Source: Flavobacterium haoranii
GTDB taxonomy: Bacteria > Bacteroidota > Bacteroidia > Flavobacteriales > Flavobacteriaceae
Assembly: GCA_003246205.1 (NCBI GenBank)
Contig: QKBC01000025.1
Span: 62,001 to 126,000 of the forward strand
Length of the DNA: 64,000 nt
Direction: 5' to 3'
Both the position numbers and the translations under genes were made by a program. A model generated the notes under the pieces. It was not told the DNA's origin. It worked only from the letters and a program-made list of their open reading frames with translations, and did not search any database. This document shows positions 43,807 to 53,957 of this stretch, piece by piece (the first letter of the stretch is position 1; every line of letters starts with the position of its first letter).

Positions 43807-46278
43807 ATGTTAGATACCAAAGATTTTTCTTTTTTTGAAACACAAAGCAGCTTTGATTTTAAAGGTTTTTTAATTAGGCTTCTAAGCTATTGGAAATGGT
43901 TCTTACTGAGTTTGATCATTACATTTTTGGTTGCTTATAATGTAAATATTCGCAAGCCTAAAGTTTATGGATTAGAATCCTTGATCGTAATTAAAGATGA
44001 AAATAATTCATTTTTTACATCAAATACCAGTTTAGTCTTTAATTGGGGAGGAGTATCAGAGAAAGTACAAACCATTATTACAACGTTAAAATCAAGATCC
44101 CATAACGAGCTTGTTGTAGATAAGCTTCAATATTATATTCAGTATCTGAAAAAGGGGAAATATTATTTTGAAGACGTTTATGGAGCGACACCTTTTAAAG
44201 TTGCTATTGATAAAAATAAAGGGCAGTTAACATTAGCTCCGATAAAAATTAAATTTTTATCGCCGACAGAATTTCAATTGTCAGTCGATTTTAAGGAAAA
44301 TGGTTCCAGAACGCTAATTCATTATGTAGATAATTCCAGAAGCAAATTCTCATTCGGAGAAGTTGAATTCTCTAAAAAATTCAAAGTAGGTGAAAATATC
44401 AATCTACCTTTTTTACATTTAAGACTTTATATTCTGCCGGAAGCAGGTCAATATGTGGGAAAAGAATATTTTATACGTTTTGATGATTTTAACAATACGG
44501 TAGCACGCTACAAAGGTATCGATGTGAATGCAGATACTAAGGCTCAATCCGTTGTGTCATTACAATTGCAAGGAGCAAACAAATATCGTTTAGTAGAATA
44601 TTTGAACGAAACGATAAATGTATTGCGTAAAAACCAATTGGAGAGTAAAAATAAATTTGCGACAAACACGATTAATTTCATTGATAGTACATTAATCATG
44701 ATGGAAGCTCAGATAAAAGATGCTGAAAATGAGCTAAAAGATTTCAGGAAAGGGAAAAACGTATTTGAGTTAGAATCAGGTGGGCAAAAATTAACGGAAC
44801 GATTAACAGAATTTGATACCCAAAAAGATTTGATTCAACGTAAAATGGAATATTTAAACCATTTGAAATCTTATTTGGAAAAAAGTACAGATTTTTCAAA
44901 ATTACCGGCGCCATCCGTTGCCGGAATAGATGATCCTAATATTTTAGCTAATGTTTCAAAATTGATACAACTTTCAGCTGAAAGAGAAGAATTAGGATAT
45001 GCAGTTAAGAGTAATGATATCTTTACAGAATTTGATGTAGAAATGGAAGCTCTTAAAAAAGTATTACTGGAAAATATTTCAAGTGCTAAAGGAGCTTTAC
45101 AGCTTGATTTACAGCTTATAAATAGAAATATAGCAATTGCTGAAGGAGAGATTGGGCAGTTGCCGGAACTGAAGCAAGAACATATCAAAATAACACGCAA
45201 ATACAATCTTAAAGATAATATCTACAATACATTTCTTCAAAAAAGAAGTGAAGCCGAGATCATTAGGGCAGCTAACAGCTCGGATGTAGAATTTATTGAC
45301 ACAGCTAAAGATGTAGGAGGAGGTTTAAAAGGACCAAAAACGAGTGTCAATTATATTTTAGCTGCATTTTTAGGTTTTATAATTCCTTTTGTGATAGTGT
45401 TGCTAATTACCTTGTTAGATAATAATATTAACTCGGTTGAAGATATTCAAAAATTGACAAAAATTCCGGTTATCGGAATAATTGGAAAGAAAAATACAGA
45501 AAACAATTTATCTGTTTTTGAAAAACCGAAATCGCCACTAGCAGAGTCGTTCAGAGCTATCCGTTCTTCACTTCAGTTTCTGTATAAAAAACAAAAAGAT
45601 GATGGAACAAAAATTCTGATGCTAACATCATCTGTTAGTGGAGAAGGAAAAACATTTTGTTCGATCAATCTAGCAACTGTTTTTGCACTAAGTGAGAAGA
45701 AAACGGTAATTGTCGGATTAGATCTGAGAAAGCCTAAGATATTCGGTGACTTTAATATAGACAATGTTACCGGTGTTGTAAATTATCTGATTGGACAAAA
45801 AACGTTAGACGAAGTTACACAAAGTACACATATTCCTCATTTAGATTTGATTACATCAGGACCTATTCCTCCTAATCCTGCAGAATTATTGATGGGAGAT
45901 TCTATGAGAGATATGATAGAAGAACTGAAAGCAAAGTATGATTATGTTATTTTGGATACTCCGCCGGTAGGACTTGTTTCAGATGCTCTGGAATTAGCAC
46001 GTTATTGCGATGCAACACTTTATGTTACACGTCAGGGATATACGAAAAAAGGAATGCTGGGAGTAGTTAATGAAAAACATAAAAGAGGAGAATTACATAA
46101 TATTAGCATTTTATTTAACGGTTTCCAAAATAAAGCAAAATACGGTTATGGCTATGGTTATGGTTACGGTTATGGCTACGGTTACGGAGCTTATGGAGAA
46201 GCTTATATGGAACGTGATACATCTGCGTCAGGTTGGAAGAAGAGGTTAAACAAATGGTTGAGAAAATTAAAATTCTAA
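43807..46278 (+). CDS. Wzc-like polysaccharide co-polymerase / BY-type tyrosine kinase
   Basis: Wzz domain; Walker A LTSSVSGEGKTFCSINLATVFAL; VILDTPPVGLVSDA; C-terminal Tyr cluster (YG)8. Confidence 0.95.
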   Translation: MLDTKDFSFFETQSSFDFKGFLIRLLSYWKWFLLSLIITFLVAYNVNIRKPKVYGLESLIVIKDENNSFFTSNTSLVFNWGGVSEKVQTIITTLKSRSHNELVVDKLQYYIQYLKKGKYYFEDVYGATPFKVAIDKNKGQLTLAPIKIKFLSPTEFQLSVDFKENGSRTLIHYVDNSRSKFSFGEVEFSKKFKVGENINLPFLHLRLYILPEAGQYVGKEYFIRFDDFNNTVARYKGIDVNADTKAQSVVSLQLQGANKYRLVEYLNETINVLRKNQLESKNKFATNTINFIDSTLIMMEAQIKDAENELKDFRKGKNVFELESGGQKLTERLTEFDTQKDLIQRKMEYLNHLKSYLEKSTDFSKLPAPSVAGIDDPNILANVSKLIQLSAEREELGYAVKSNDIFTEFDVEMEALKKVLLENISSAKGALQLDLQLINRNIAIAEGEIGQLPELKQEHIKITRKYNLKDNIYNTFLQKRSEAEIIRAANSSDVEFIDTAKDVGGGLKGPKTSVNYILAAFLGFIIPFVIVLLITLLDNNINSVEDIQKLTKIPVIGIIGKKNTENNLSVFEKPKSPLAESFRAIRSSLQFLYKKQKDDGTKILMLTSSVSGEGKTFCSINLATVFALSEKKTVIVGLDLRKPKIFGDFNIDNVTGVVNYLIGQKTLDEVTQSTHIPHLDLITSGPIPPNPAELLMGDSMRDMIEELKAKYDYVILDTPPVGLVSDALELARYCDATLYVTRQGYTKKGMLGVVNEKHKRGELHNISILFNGFQNKAKYGYGYGYGYGYGYGYGAYGEAYMERDTSASGWKKRLNKWLRKLKF
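46141..46188 (+). repeat. Hexanucleotide tandem array coding (Tyr-Gly)8 at the Wzc C-terminus
   Basis: TACGGT TATGGC TATGGT TATGGT TACGGT TATGGC TACGGT TACGGA. Confidence 0.95.
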
Positions 46279-47234
46279 TAACAGGAGGAGCCGGTTTTAT
46301 CGGTTCAAATCTTTGCGAATATTTTTTAGCTAAAAACTATAAAGTTGTTTGCTTGGATAATTTCAGTACAGGAAAGAGAGAAAATTTACATGACTTCTTT
46401 TCTAATCCTGATTTTGAATTAATTGAAGGTGATATTCGTGATCTGCAAACGTGTCATCGTGCCGTTAAAGATGTTACTTATGTCTTACATCAGGCAGCGC
46501 TAGGAAGTGTTCCCAGATCAATTAAAGATCCTGTTACAACTAATGACGTAAATATTTCAGGCTTTTTGAATATGCTGATCGCAGCTAGAGATGCCAATGT
46601 AAAACGCTTTATATATGCAGCCAGTTCTTCTACCTATGGAGATTCTGAATCTTTGCCTAAAGTTGAAGACAAAATCGGAAGACCCTTATCTCCTTATGCA
46701 GTAACCAAGTATGTAAATGAACTATATGCAGATGTTTTTGCTAAAACGTATGGAATAGAAGTTATTGGTTTGCGCTATTTCAATGTTTTCGGACGTAGAC
46801 AAGATCCTAATGGTGCTTATGCTGCGGTAATCCCGAAATTTGTTTTACAGCTAATGCAGCATGAATCTCCTGTTATTAATGGCAACGGTGAATTTTCAAG
46901 AGACTTTACCTATATTGACAATGTTATTCAAATGAATGAACTGGCAATGCAGACACAAAATGAGAAAGCTGTAAATACAGTGTACAATACGGCTTTCGGA
47001 GAGCGTACAACTCTTAATGATTTGGTTACTATTCTAAAAGAGGAATTAACTAAATTTGATCCCGAAATTGAGAAAGTTGAGATTATTCATGGACCAAATC
47101 GTTTAGGCGATATTCCACATTCGTTAGCTAGTATTGATAGAGCAAAAAAATACCTGAATTATAATCCCCAATTTTCAATGAAATCCGGATTAAAAAAATC
47201 GGTAGCATGGTATTGGGAAAATTTAAAAAAGTAA
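46254..47234 (+). CDS. NAD-dependent epimerase (UDP-GlcNAc/UDP-GlcNAcA 4-epimerase, WbpP/TviC-like)
   Basis: [42 protein letters not shown]; start could be 46233 or 46254, both overlapping wzc. Confidence 0.88.
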   Translation: MVEKIKILITGGAGFIGSNLCEYFLAKNYKVVCLDNFSTGKRENLHDFFSNPDFELIEGDIRDLQTCHRAVKDVTYVLHQAALGSVPRSIKDPVTTNDVNISGFLNMLIAARDANVKRFIYAASSSTYGDSESLPKVEDKIGRPLSPYAVTKYVNELYADVFAKTYGIEVIGLRYFNVFGRRQDPNGAYAAVIPKFVLQLMQHESPVINGNGEFSRDFTYIDNVIQMNELAMQTQNEKAVNTVYNTAFGERTTLNDLVTILKEELTKFDPEIEKVEIIHGPNRLGDIPHSLASIDRAKKYLNYNPQFSMKSGLKKSVAWYWENLKK

Positions 47235-47241
47235 GCTTATA

Positions 47242-48636
47242 ATGAAAATATCTAAAATTTGTTGTATTGGAGCCGGATACGTAGGAGGTCCCACTATGGC
47301 AGTAATAGCACAAAAGTGTCCTCAAATTCAAGTTACAGTTGTTGATTTAAATGAAGCCAGAATAGCAGCATGGAATGATAATGATTTAACTAAATTACCG
47401 GTTTACGAACCAGGTTTGGCAGATGTTGTAGCGGAAGCCAGAGGTCGAAATTTGTTCTTTTCAACAGAAGTAGATAAAGCTATTGATGAAGCTGAAATGA
47501 TTTTTATATCCGTTAACACACCTACTAAAACCTATGGGATAGGCAAAGGGATGGCAGCTGATTTAAAATATATAGAATTGTGTGCCCGTCAAATTGCCCG
47601 TGTAGCTAAAGATAGTAAAATAGTAGTAGAAAAATCTACATTGCCTGTAAGAACGGCAAGTGCTATAAAAAGTATTTTAGATCATACCGGAAATGGGGTG
47701 CAGTTCCAGATTTTGTCAAACCCCGAGTTTTTAGCAGAAGGAACAGCTATAGAAGATTTATTTACTCCGGACAGAGTTCTGATTGGAGGAGAAACAGCAA
47801 CTTCTGAAGGACAAAAAGCTGTAAATGCCTTAGTTGACGTTTATGCAAATTGGGTTCCGAAAGATAAAATATTGACAACTAATGTATGGTCTTCTGAACT
47901 TTCAAAACTGACGGCTAATGCTTTCTTGGCGCAGCGTGTATCTTCGATAAATTCCATTAGTGAATTGTGTGAAAGGACAGGTGCAAATGTGAATGAAGTA
48001 GCCAAAGCTATTGGTTTGGATTCCAGAATTGGGGCTAAATTTTTGAAAGCTTCTGTTGGATTTGGAGGTTCATGTTTTCAAAAAGATATTCTGAATTTAG
48101 TTTATATAGCTAAAAGTTACGGATTGGATGAAGTAGCAGATTATTGGGAACAGGTTATTATTATGAATGATCATCAAAAGAGAAGGTTCGCAGATAACAT
48201 TATTAAGACCTTATACAATACGGTTTCCGGTAAAAAGATCACATTTTTAGGTTGGGCCTTCAAAAAGGATACAAATGATACGCGTGAATCAGCAGCTATC
48301 TATGTGGCAGATTATCTTTTGAACGAACAGGCAAATATTGCTGTTTTTGATCCAAAAGTACAAGAGCAGCAAATTTTAACGGATTTAGATTATTTAAATA
48401 CACGTAGCTCTGAAGAAAATAAAAATAATGTTGATATAACTAATGATCCATATCAGGCATGTAAAGATTCTCATGCTATTGCCGTGTTAACAGAATGGGA
48501 TGAATTTAAAACATATGATTGGCAAAAGATATATGATAGAATGTTAAAACCGGCTTTTATTTTTGATGGTAGAAATATTTTAAACAAAGAAGAATTAGAA
48601 AAAATAGGTTTCATTTACAAAGCTATTGGGTCTTAA
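47242..48636 (+). CDS. UDP-glucose 6-dehydrogenase
   Basis: [58 protein letters not shown]. Confidence 0.93.
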   Translation: MKISKICCIGAGYVGGPTMAVIAQKCPQIQVTVVDLNEARIAAWNDNDLTKLPVYEPGLADVVAEARGRNLFFSTEVDKAIDEAEMIFISVNTPTKTYGIGKGMAADLKYIELCARQIARVAKDSKIVVEKSTLPVRTASAIKSILDHTGNGVQFQILSNPEFLAEGTAIEDLFTPDRVLIGGETATSEGQKAVNALVDVYANWVPKDKILTTNVWSSELSKLTANAFLAQRVSSINSISELCERTGANVNEVAKAIGLDSRIGAKFLKASVGFGGSCFQKDILNLVYIAKSYGLDEVADYWEQVIIMNDHQKRRFADNIIKTLYNTVSGKKITFLGWAFKKDTNDTRESAAIYVADYLLNEQANIAVFDPKVQEQQILTDLDYLNTRSSEENKNNVDITNDPYQACKDSHAIAVLTEWDEFKTYDWQKIYDRMLKPAFIFDGRNILNKEELEKIGFIYKAIGS

Positions 48637-48646
48637 AAAAATAAAG

Positions 48647-49924
48647 ATGAGTATTAAAATAGGGATCATAGGTTTAGGTTATGTAGGTTTGCCTTTGGCA
48701 CGTTTGTTTGCAACCAAATATCCGGTTGTTGGTTTTGATATCAATCAAAATAGAATCAAAGAATTGCGACAAGGGAAAGATACAACTTTAGAAGTTGAAG
48801 ATGACGAACTGCAGGCTGTTTTAAAGGAGAAGAATGACAATGAGATTGGATTGTATTGTTCTGATCAGATGGAAGATATAGAAGGTTGTAATTACTATAT
48901 TGTAACAGTACCTACTCCTGTTGATAAGCACAACAGGCCTGATTTGACTCCACTTTATAAAGCCAGTGAAACAGTAGGGAAGGTTTTGAGAAAAGGAGAT
49001 GTTGTAATTTATGAATCAACTGTTTACCCTGGAGTTACGGAAGAAGAATGTATCCCCGTTTTGGAAAAAGTATCGGGATTGAAGTTCAATGAAGATTTCT
49101 TTGCAGGATATTCGCCGGAAAGAATAAATCCGGGAGATAAAGAACATACCGTTGAAAAGATATTGAAAGTTACTTCGGGTTCAACACCTGAAATCGGTCA
49201 AAGAGTAAACGAACTTTATAAAAGTGTTATTATAGCCGGAACGCATTTGGCTCCAACCATAAAAGTGGCTGAAGCTGCAAAAGTGATTGAAAACTCACAG
49301 CGTGATATTAATATTGCTTTTGTTAATGAACTAGCTAAGATATTTAACTTGTTGGATATTAATACACATGCAGTTTTAGAAGCAGCCGGTACAAAATGGA
49401 ATTTTCTTCCGTTTAAACCAGGATTAGTTGGCGGGCATTGTATAGGTGTAGATCCGTATTATCTGGCACAAAAAGCACAAGAAAAAGGATATCATCCGGA
49501 AATTATTCTGGCAGGAAGAAGATTGAATGACAGTATGGGGGAATATGTAGCGTCACAAGTAGTGAAGCACATGATTAAAAAAGGAATTAATGTCAATAAT
49601 GCTTCTGTATTATTACTGGGAATCACTTTTAAAGAAAATTGTCCGGATGTTCGCAATACTAAAATTGTAGATGTTATTCAAGCTCTGGAGGAATATGGAA
49701 TGAAAGTAACTACTTTTGATCCTTGGGCAGACCCTAAAGAAGTAAAACATGAATATGGTGTTGAGAGTGTTAAAGTAAAACCAGACGAACAGTTTGATGC
49801 TGTAGTTTTAGGAGTTGCTCATAAAGAATTCAGACAGATGGATTTACAGCAATTTTGTAAAACGCAATCGGTTATTTATGATGTAAAAGGAGTTTTAAGT
49901 GATAACGTTGACGGTAGATTATAA
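48647..49924 (+). CDS. Nucleotide-sugar dehydrogenase (UDP-GlcNAc/UDP-GalNAc 6-dehydrogenase type, WbpO/TviB-like)
   Basis: IGIIGLGYVGLPLARLFATKYPVVGFDI; GLVGGHCIGVDPYYLA; 48626 is an alternative upstream start. Confidence 0.9.
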   Translation: MSIKIGIIGLGYVGLPLARLFATKYPVVGFDINQNRIKELRQGKDTTLEVEDDELQAVLKEKNDNEIGLYCSDQMEDIEGCNYYIVTVPTPVDKHNRPDLTPLYKASETVGKVLRKGDVVIYESTVYPGVTEEECIPVLEKVSGLKFNEDFFAGYSPERINPGDKEHTVEKILKVTSGSTPEIGQRVNELYKSVIIAGTHLAPTIKVAEAAKVIENSQRDINIAFVNELAKIFNLLDINTHAVLEAAGTKWNFLPFKPGLVGGHCIGVDPYYLAQKAQEKGYHPEIILAGRRLNDSMGEYVASQVVKHMIKKGINVNNASVLLLGITFKENCPDVRNTKIVDVIQALEEYGMKVTTFDPWADPKEVKHEYGVESVKVKPDEQFDAVVLGVAHKEFRQMDLQQFCKTQSVIYDVKGVLSDNVDGRL

Positions 49925-49927
49925 TAA

Positions 49928-50731
49928 ATGATGTTGAATAAAAATTTTGAAATAGCGATACAAGCTGCTGTAAAAGCCGGAGAAAAAGTAAACGAGATCT
50001 ATAATAATTTTGACGGAGAGGTTATTGTAAAAGAGGATGATTCACCTTTAACTATCGCTGATAAAGAATCAAATGAGATCATAAAAAACTTTTTGACAGC
50101 AACAGATATTCCCATTATAAGTGAGGAAATCAAAAATGCAGATTATTCTTTGCGAAAAACTTGGAATATCTGTTGGTTAGTTGATCCGTTAGACGGGACA
50201 AAAGAGTTTATAAAAAGGAACGGACAATTTACGGTGAATATTGCATTGATTGAACAAGGACGCCCTGTTTTCGGAGTGATTTATGTACCTGTTTCAAAAG
50301 AACTTTATGTTGGTTTTGTGAATGAAAAAGCAAGCTATTACTATAAGAATGTAAACAAAGTTTTTTCATTAGAGGATTATATAAAGAATGCTGTAGAATT
50401 ACAACCGGTTTTGCCTTCATCTGAAATTACGGTGGTTTGTAGCAATTCACATTTGAATGAAGAAACAGAACAGTTCATTAAAGAATTGGGAAAAAAATTT
50501 ACACAAGTAAATAAAGTAAATGCAGGAAGCTCATTAAAATTTTGCTTAGTCGCTAGTGGTAAGGCTCATGTTTATCCCAGATTAGCGCCAACGATGGAAT
50601 GGGATACAGCGGCCGGACAAGCAATCTGTAATGCTGTTGGAGTAAAGGTTGTAAACCAAGAAACAGGTGGTGAACTACAATATAATAAAGAGAATTTGCT
50701 CAATCCGAGCTTTGTAGTAGAATATGACTAA
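49928..50731 (+). CDS. cysQ: 3'(2'),5'-bisphosphate nucleotidase
   Basis: WLVDPLDGTKEFIKRNGQFTVNIALI; EWDTAAGQAI. Confidence 0.93.
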   Translation: MMLNKNFEIAIQAAVKAGEKVNEIYNNFDGEVIVKEDDSPLTIADKESNEIIKNFLTATDIPIISEEIKNADYSLRKTWNICWLVDPLDGTKEFIKRNGQFTVNIALIEQGRPVFGVIYVPVSKELYVGFVNEKASYYYKNVNKVFSLEDYIKNAVELQPVLPSSEITVVCSNSHLNEETEQFIKELGKKFTQVNKVNAGSSLKFCLVASGKAHVYPRLAPTMEWDTAAGQAICNAVGVKVVNQETGGELQYNKENLLNPSFVVEYD

Positions 50732-51158
50732 AGTTTCGCATATACGACATATTACAAAAGCAATTACATGGCGTATTGTAGGAACATTAGATACCATGTT
50801 ACTTTCATGGTTTGTTACCGGAAACCCGTGGATAGGTTTAAAGGTAGGAGTAGCTGAGCTGATTACTAAAATGACTTTATATTATTTACACGAAAGAATA
50901 TGGTATAGAGTAGATCTTAGTCAGTTAGGTTTGAATGAAGATAGTAGAAAAAGACATTTGCTGAAAGCAATGTCTTGGAGAATAGTAGGTTCGATAGATA
51001 CTTTTATATTAGGATGGCTGATCTCAGGAGATCCGTTTATCGGGATAAAGATCAGTATTTTTGAAGTGGTAACAAAAATGATACTGTACTACTTACATGA
51101 AAGAGTTTGGTATCGTATAAAATTTGGAATAATAAAAACAGTTGACGATGAGTACTAA
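50724..51158 (+). CDS. Tandem-duplicated DUF2061 membrane protein (two domains)
   Basis: KAITWRIVGTLDTMLLSWFVTGNPWIGLKVGVAELITKMTLYYLHERIWYR and KAMSWRIVGSIDTFILGWLISGDPFIGIKISIFEVVTKMILYYLHERVWYR. Confidence 0.92.
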   Translation: MTKVSHIRHITKAITWRIVGTLDTMLLSWFVTGNPWIGLKVGVAELITKMTLYYLHERIWYRVDLSQLGLNEDSRKRHLLKAMSWRIVGSIDTFILGWLISGDPFIGIKISIFEVVTKMILYYLHERVWYRIKFGIIKTVDDEY

Positions 51159-51747
51159 TATTCATGAACATACTTTTGAGATTGATAAAGCCAAACGGCA
51201 AGAGCTTTTAAAACAAAAAGCAGTTTTAGTTTGGTTTACCGGATTATCAGGATCCGGAAAGTCAACAGTTGCAGGAATGTTAGAAAAAAAATTATTCGAT
51301 TTAAATTTCAAAACATACCTATTGGATGGCGATAATGTTAGAGGAGGCCTAAATTCTAACTTAAGTTTTTCTATTGAAGACAGAAAAGAGAATATCCGAA
51401 GAGTAGCCGAGGTAGCTCGTCTTTTTCTAGACTCAGGAATCGTTGTTTTAGCAAGTTTTGTTTCCCCTTTAGAAGAATACAGAAAGCTTGTTAAGGAAAT
51501 TGTAGGGCAAGAAAATTATGTGGAGGTTTTTGTAGATACACCACTTGAAGAATGTGAAAAAAGAGATGTAAAAGGACTATACGAAAAGGCCAGAAAAGGA
51601 ATGATAAAAGATTTTACAGGGATTTCATCTCCTTATGAAAAACCAACTAATCCGGACATTTCTATTGATACCTCTAAGTTAAGTCTTGAAAATTCTGTAA
51701 ATTTGATTTTTGAAAAAATAAAAGATAAGATAACCCATCATGAGTAA
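51142..51747 (+). CDS. cysC: Adenylyl-sulfate kinase
   Basis: VWFTGLSGSGKSTVAGMLEKKL; LDGDNVRGGLN. Confidence 0.97.
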   Translation: MTMSTNIHEHTFEIDKAKRQELLKQKAVLVWFTGLSGSGKSTVAGMLEKKLFDLNFKTYLLDGDNVRGGLNSNLSFSIEDRKENIRRVAEVARLFLDSGIVVLASFVSPLEEYRKLVKEIVGQENYVEVFVDTPLEECEKRDVKGLYEKARKGMIKDFTGISSPYEKPTNPDISIDTSKLSLENSVNLIFEKIKDKITHHE

Positions 51748-52645
51748 ATATTATTTGAATTACTTAGATGAATTAGAAGCTGAAGCAATCTTTATTTTAA
51801 GAGAGGTTTGGGCTCAATTTCAAAACCCTGTAATCCTGTTTTCAGGGGGGAAAGATTCAATTGTAGTAACCCATCTGGCTAAGAAAGCTTTTTACCCGTC
51901 AAGTATTCCTTTTCCGTTAATGCATATTGATACCGGTCATAACTTTCCGGAGACAATGAAGTTTAGAGATGACTTGATAGAAGAGTTAGGAGTAGGATTG
52001 ATCGTAGGTTCTGTTCAAGAATCAATCGATCAAGGAAGAGTAGCAGAAGAAAAAGGAAAAAATGCTTCAAGAAATGCATTACAAACAACAACACTTTTGG
52101 ATGCTATAGAAACAAATAAGATAGATTGTGCTATAGGAGGAGGAAGAAGAGATGAAGAAAAAGCGAGAGCAAAAGAACGATTCTTTTCTCATCGTGATGA
52201 TTTCGGACAATGGGATCCTAAAAATCAACGTCCGGAACTTTGGAATTTACTAAACGGGAAACATTTTCAAGGAGAACATTTCAGAGCCTTTCCGATTAGT
52301 AATTGGACAGAATTAGACGTTTGGAATTATATAAAAAGAGAAAATATAGCGATACCATCTTTGTATTTTGCTCACGAAAGAGAAGTAGTCTGGAGAAATG
52401 ATGCCTGGATTCCGAACTCTGAATTTTTGAAATTAGAAGAGAACGAAAAGATTGAATTCAAAAAAATCCGATTCAGAACATTGGGAGATATTACAATTAC
52501 CGGCGGTATCGAATCAGATGCTGATACGCTGCATAAAATTGTTGAAGAAGTAGCGACAATGAGATTAACGGAACGAGGAAACAGAGCAGATGATAAACGT
52601 TCTGAATCAGCAATGGAAGATAGAAAAAGACAAGGATACTTTTAA
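51740..52645 (+). CDS. cysD: Sulfate adenylyltransferase subunit 2
   Basis: VILFSGGKDSIVVTHLAKKAFYP; GGRRDEEKARAKER. Confidence 0.97.
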   Translation: MSKYYLNYLDELEAEAIFILREVWAQFQNPVILFSGGKDSIVVTHLAKKAFYPSSIPFPLMHIDTGHNFPETMKFRDDLIEELGVGLIVGSVQESIDQGRVAEEKGKNASRNALQTTTLLDAIETNKIDCAIGGGRRDEEKARAKERFFSHRDDFGQWDPKNQRPELWNLLNGKHFQGEHFRAFPISNWTELDVWNYIKRENIAIPSLYFAHEREVVWRNDAWIPNSEFLKLEENEKIEFKKIRFRTLGDITITGGIESDADTLHKIVEEVATMRLTERGNRADDKRSESAMEDRKRQGYF

Positions 52646-52654
52646 AAAAAGAAT

Positions 52655-53911
52655 ATGCAAATAGACAATAATCAGTTATTACGTTTAGCAACCGCAGGTA
52701 GTGTTGATGATGGTAAAAGTACACTTATAGGAAGACTATTATACGATTCAAAATCTATTTTTGAAGACCAGATAGCGGCTATAGAAAATACAAGCAAGAA
52801 GAAAGGATACGACGGAGTAGATTTAGCGTTGTTTACTGACGGACTTCGAGATGAAAGAGAACAAGGAATTACCATTGATGTTGCCTATCGGTATTTTACG
52901 ACTCCTAAAAGAAAATTCATTATAGCCGATACTCCGGGACATATTCAATATACCCGAAATATGGTAACAGGAGCATCAACGGCTAACGTAGCAATCATCT
53001 TGATTGATGCCAGAAAAGGAGTTATAGAACAAACCAAGAGACATTCCTATATAGCGTCACTTTTGCAAATACCGCATGTGATTGTTTGCGTGAATAAAAT
53101 GGATTTAGTAGAGTATTCAGAAGAAGTATTTAATAATATTGTTTCCGATTATGAAAGTTTCTCTTCAAAATTATTGATCAAAGATGTTCGGTTTATTCCG
53201 ATAAGTGCTTTGGTCGGAGATAATGTTGTAAACGCATCAGAGCAAATGCCTTGGTTTAAAGGATCACCGCTTTTAAATACATTAGAAACCATGCATATCA
53301 GTAGTGATAACAATAAAATTGATGCCCGTTTTGCTGTGCAGACTGTTTTACGTCCGCAAAAAGACGAGTTCATTGATTACAGAGGATATGCCGGAAGAAT
53401 ATTAAGCGGAATTTACCGAAAAGGTGATAACGTAACAATTCTTCCTTCAGGTTTTACATCAAAGATAAAAACAATAGATTTCTACGACCAGTCATTGGAG
53501 GAAGCATTCGCACCAATGTCTGTTTCCATTACTCTTGAAGATGATATCGATATCAGCAGAGGGGACATGATTGTGAAAACCAACAATTCACCGGAACCTT
53601 CGCAAGAGTTTGATGCTATGATTTGTTGGCTGAACAATAAACAGGCACAACCTCGTGCAAAATACTCAATTTTACATACTTCCAATGAGCAAAAAGCCAT
53701 GATTAAAGATGTGGTTTATAAAGTGAATATCAATACGTATGAAAGAAATGAAGAAGACAAAGACTTTCAGATGAATGATATTGGAAGAGTGAAACTTAGA
53801 ACAACAAAACCGTTAATGATCGATTCGTATAGAGACAACAGATTAACAGGAAGCTTTATATTAATTGACGAAGGAACAAACGAAACGGTGGCTGCCGGAA
53901 TGATCATATAA
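52655..53911 (+). CDS. cysN: Sulfate adenylyltransferase subunit 1
   Basis: LRLATAGSVDDGKSTLIGRLLYDSK; DTPGHIQYTRNM; NKMDLV. Confidence 0.97.
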   Translation: MQIDNNQLLRLATAGSVDDGKSTLIGRLLYDSKSIFEDQIAAIENTSKKKGYDGVDLALFTDGLRDEREQGITIDVAYRYFTTPKRKFIIADTPGHIQYTRNMVTGASTANVAIILIDARKGVIEQTKRHSYIASLLQIPHVIVCVNKMDLVEYSEEVFNNIVSDYESFSSKLLIKDVRFIPISALVGDNVVNASEQMPWFKGSPLLNTLETMHISSDNNKIDARFAVQTVLRPQKDEFIDYRGYAGRILSGIYRKGDNVTILPSGFTSKIKTIDFYDQSLEEAFAPMSVSITLEDDIDISRGDMIVKTNNSPEPSQEFDAMICWLNNKQAQPRAKYSILHTSNEQKAMIKDVVYKVNINTYERNEEDKDFQMNDIGRVKLRTTKPLMIDSYRDNRLTGSFILIDEGTNETVAAGMII

Positions 53912-53957
53912 ATCATTTCTCGCTTAACATATAATTGAAAAAATCACCGGAACAAAA

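Noticed and set aside
46141-46188. Tandem repeat as a possible CRISPR or non-coding satellite
   Set aside because: Units are 6 nt, in frame and encode Tyr-Gly; no spacers.
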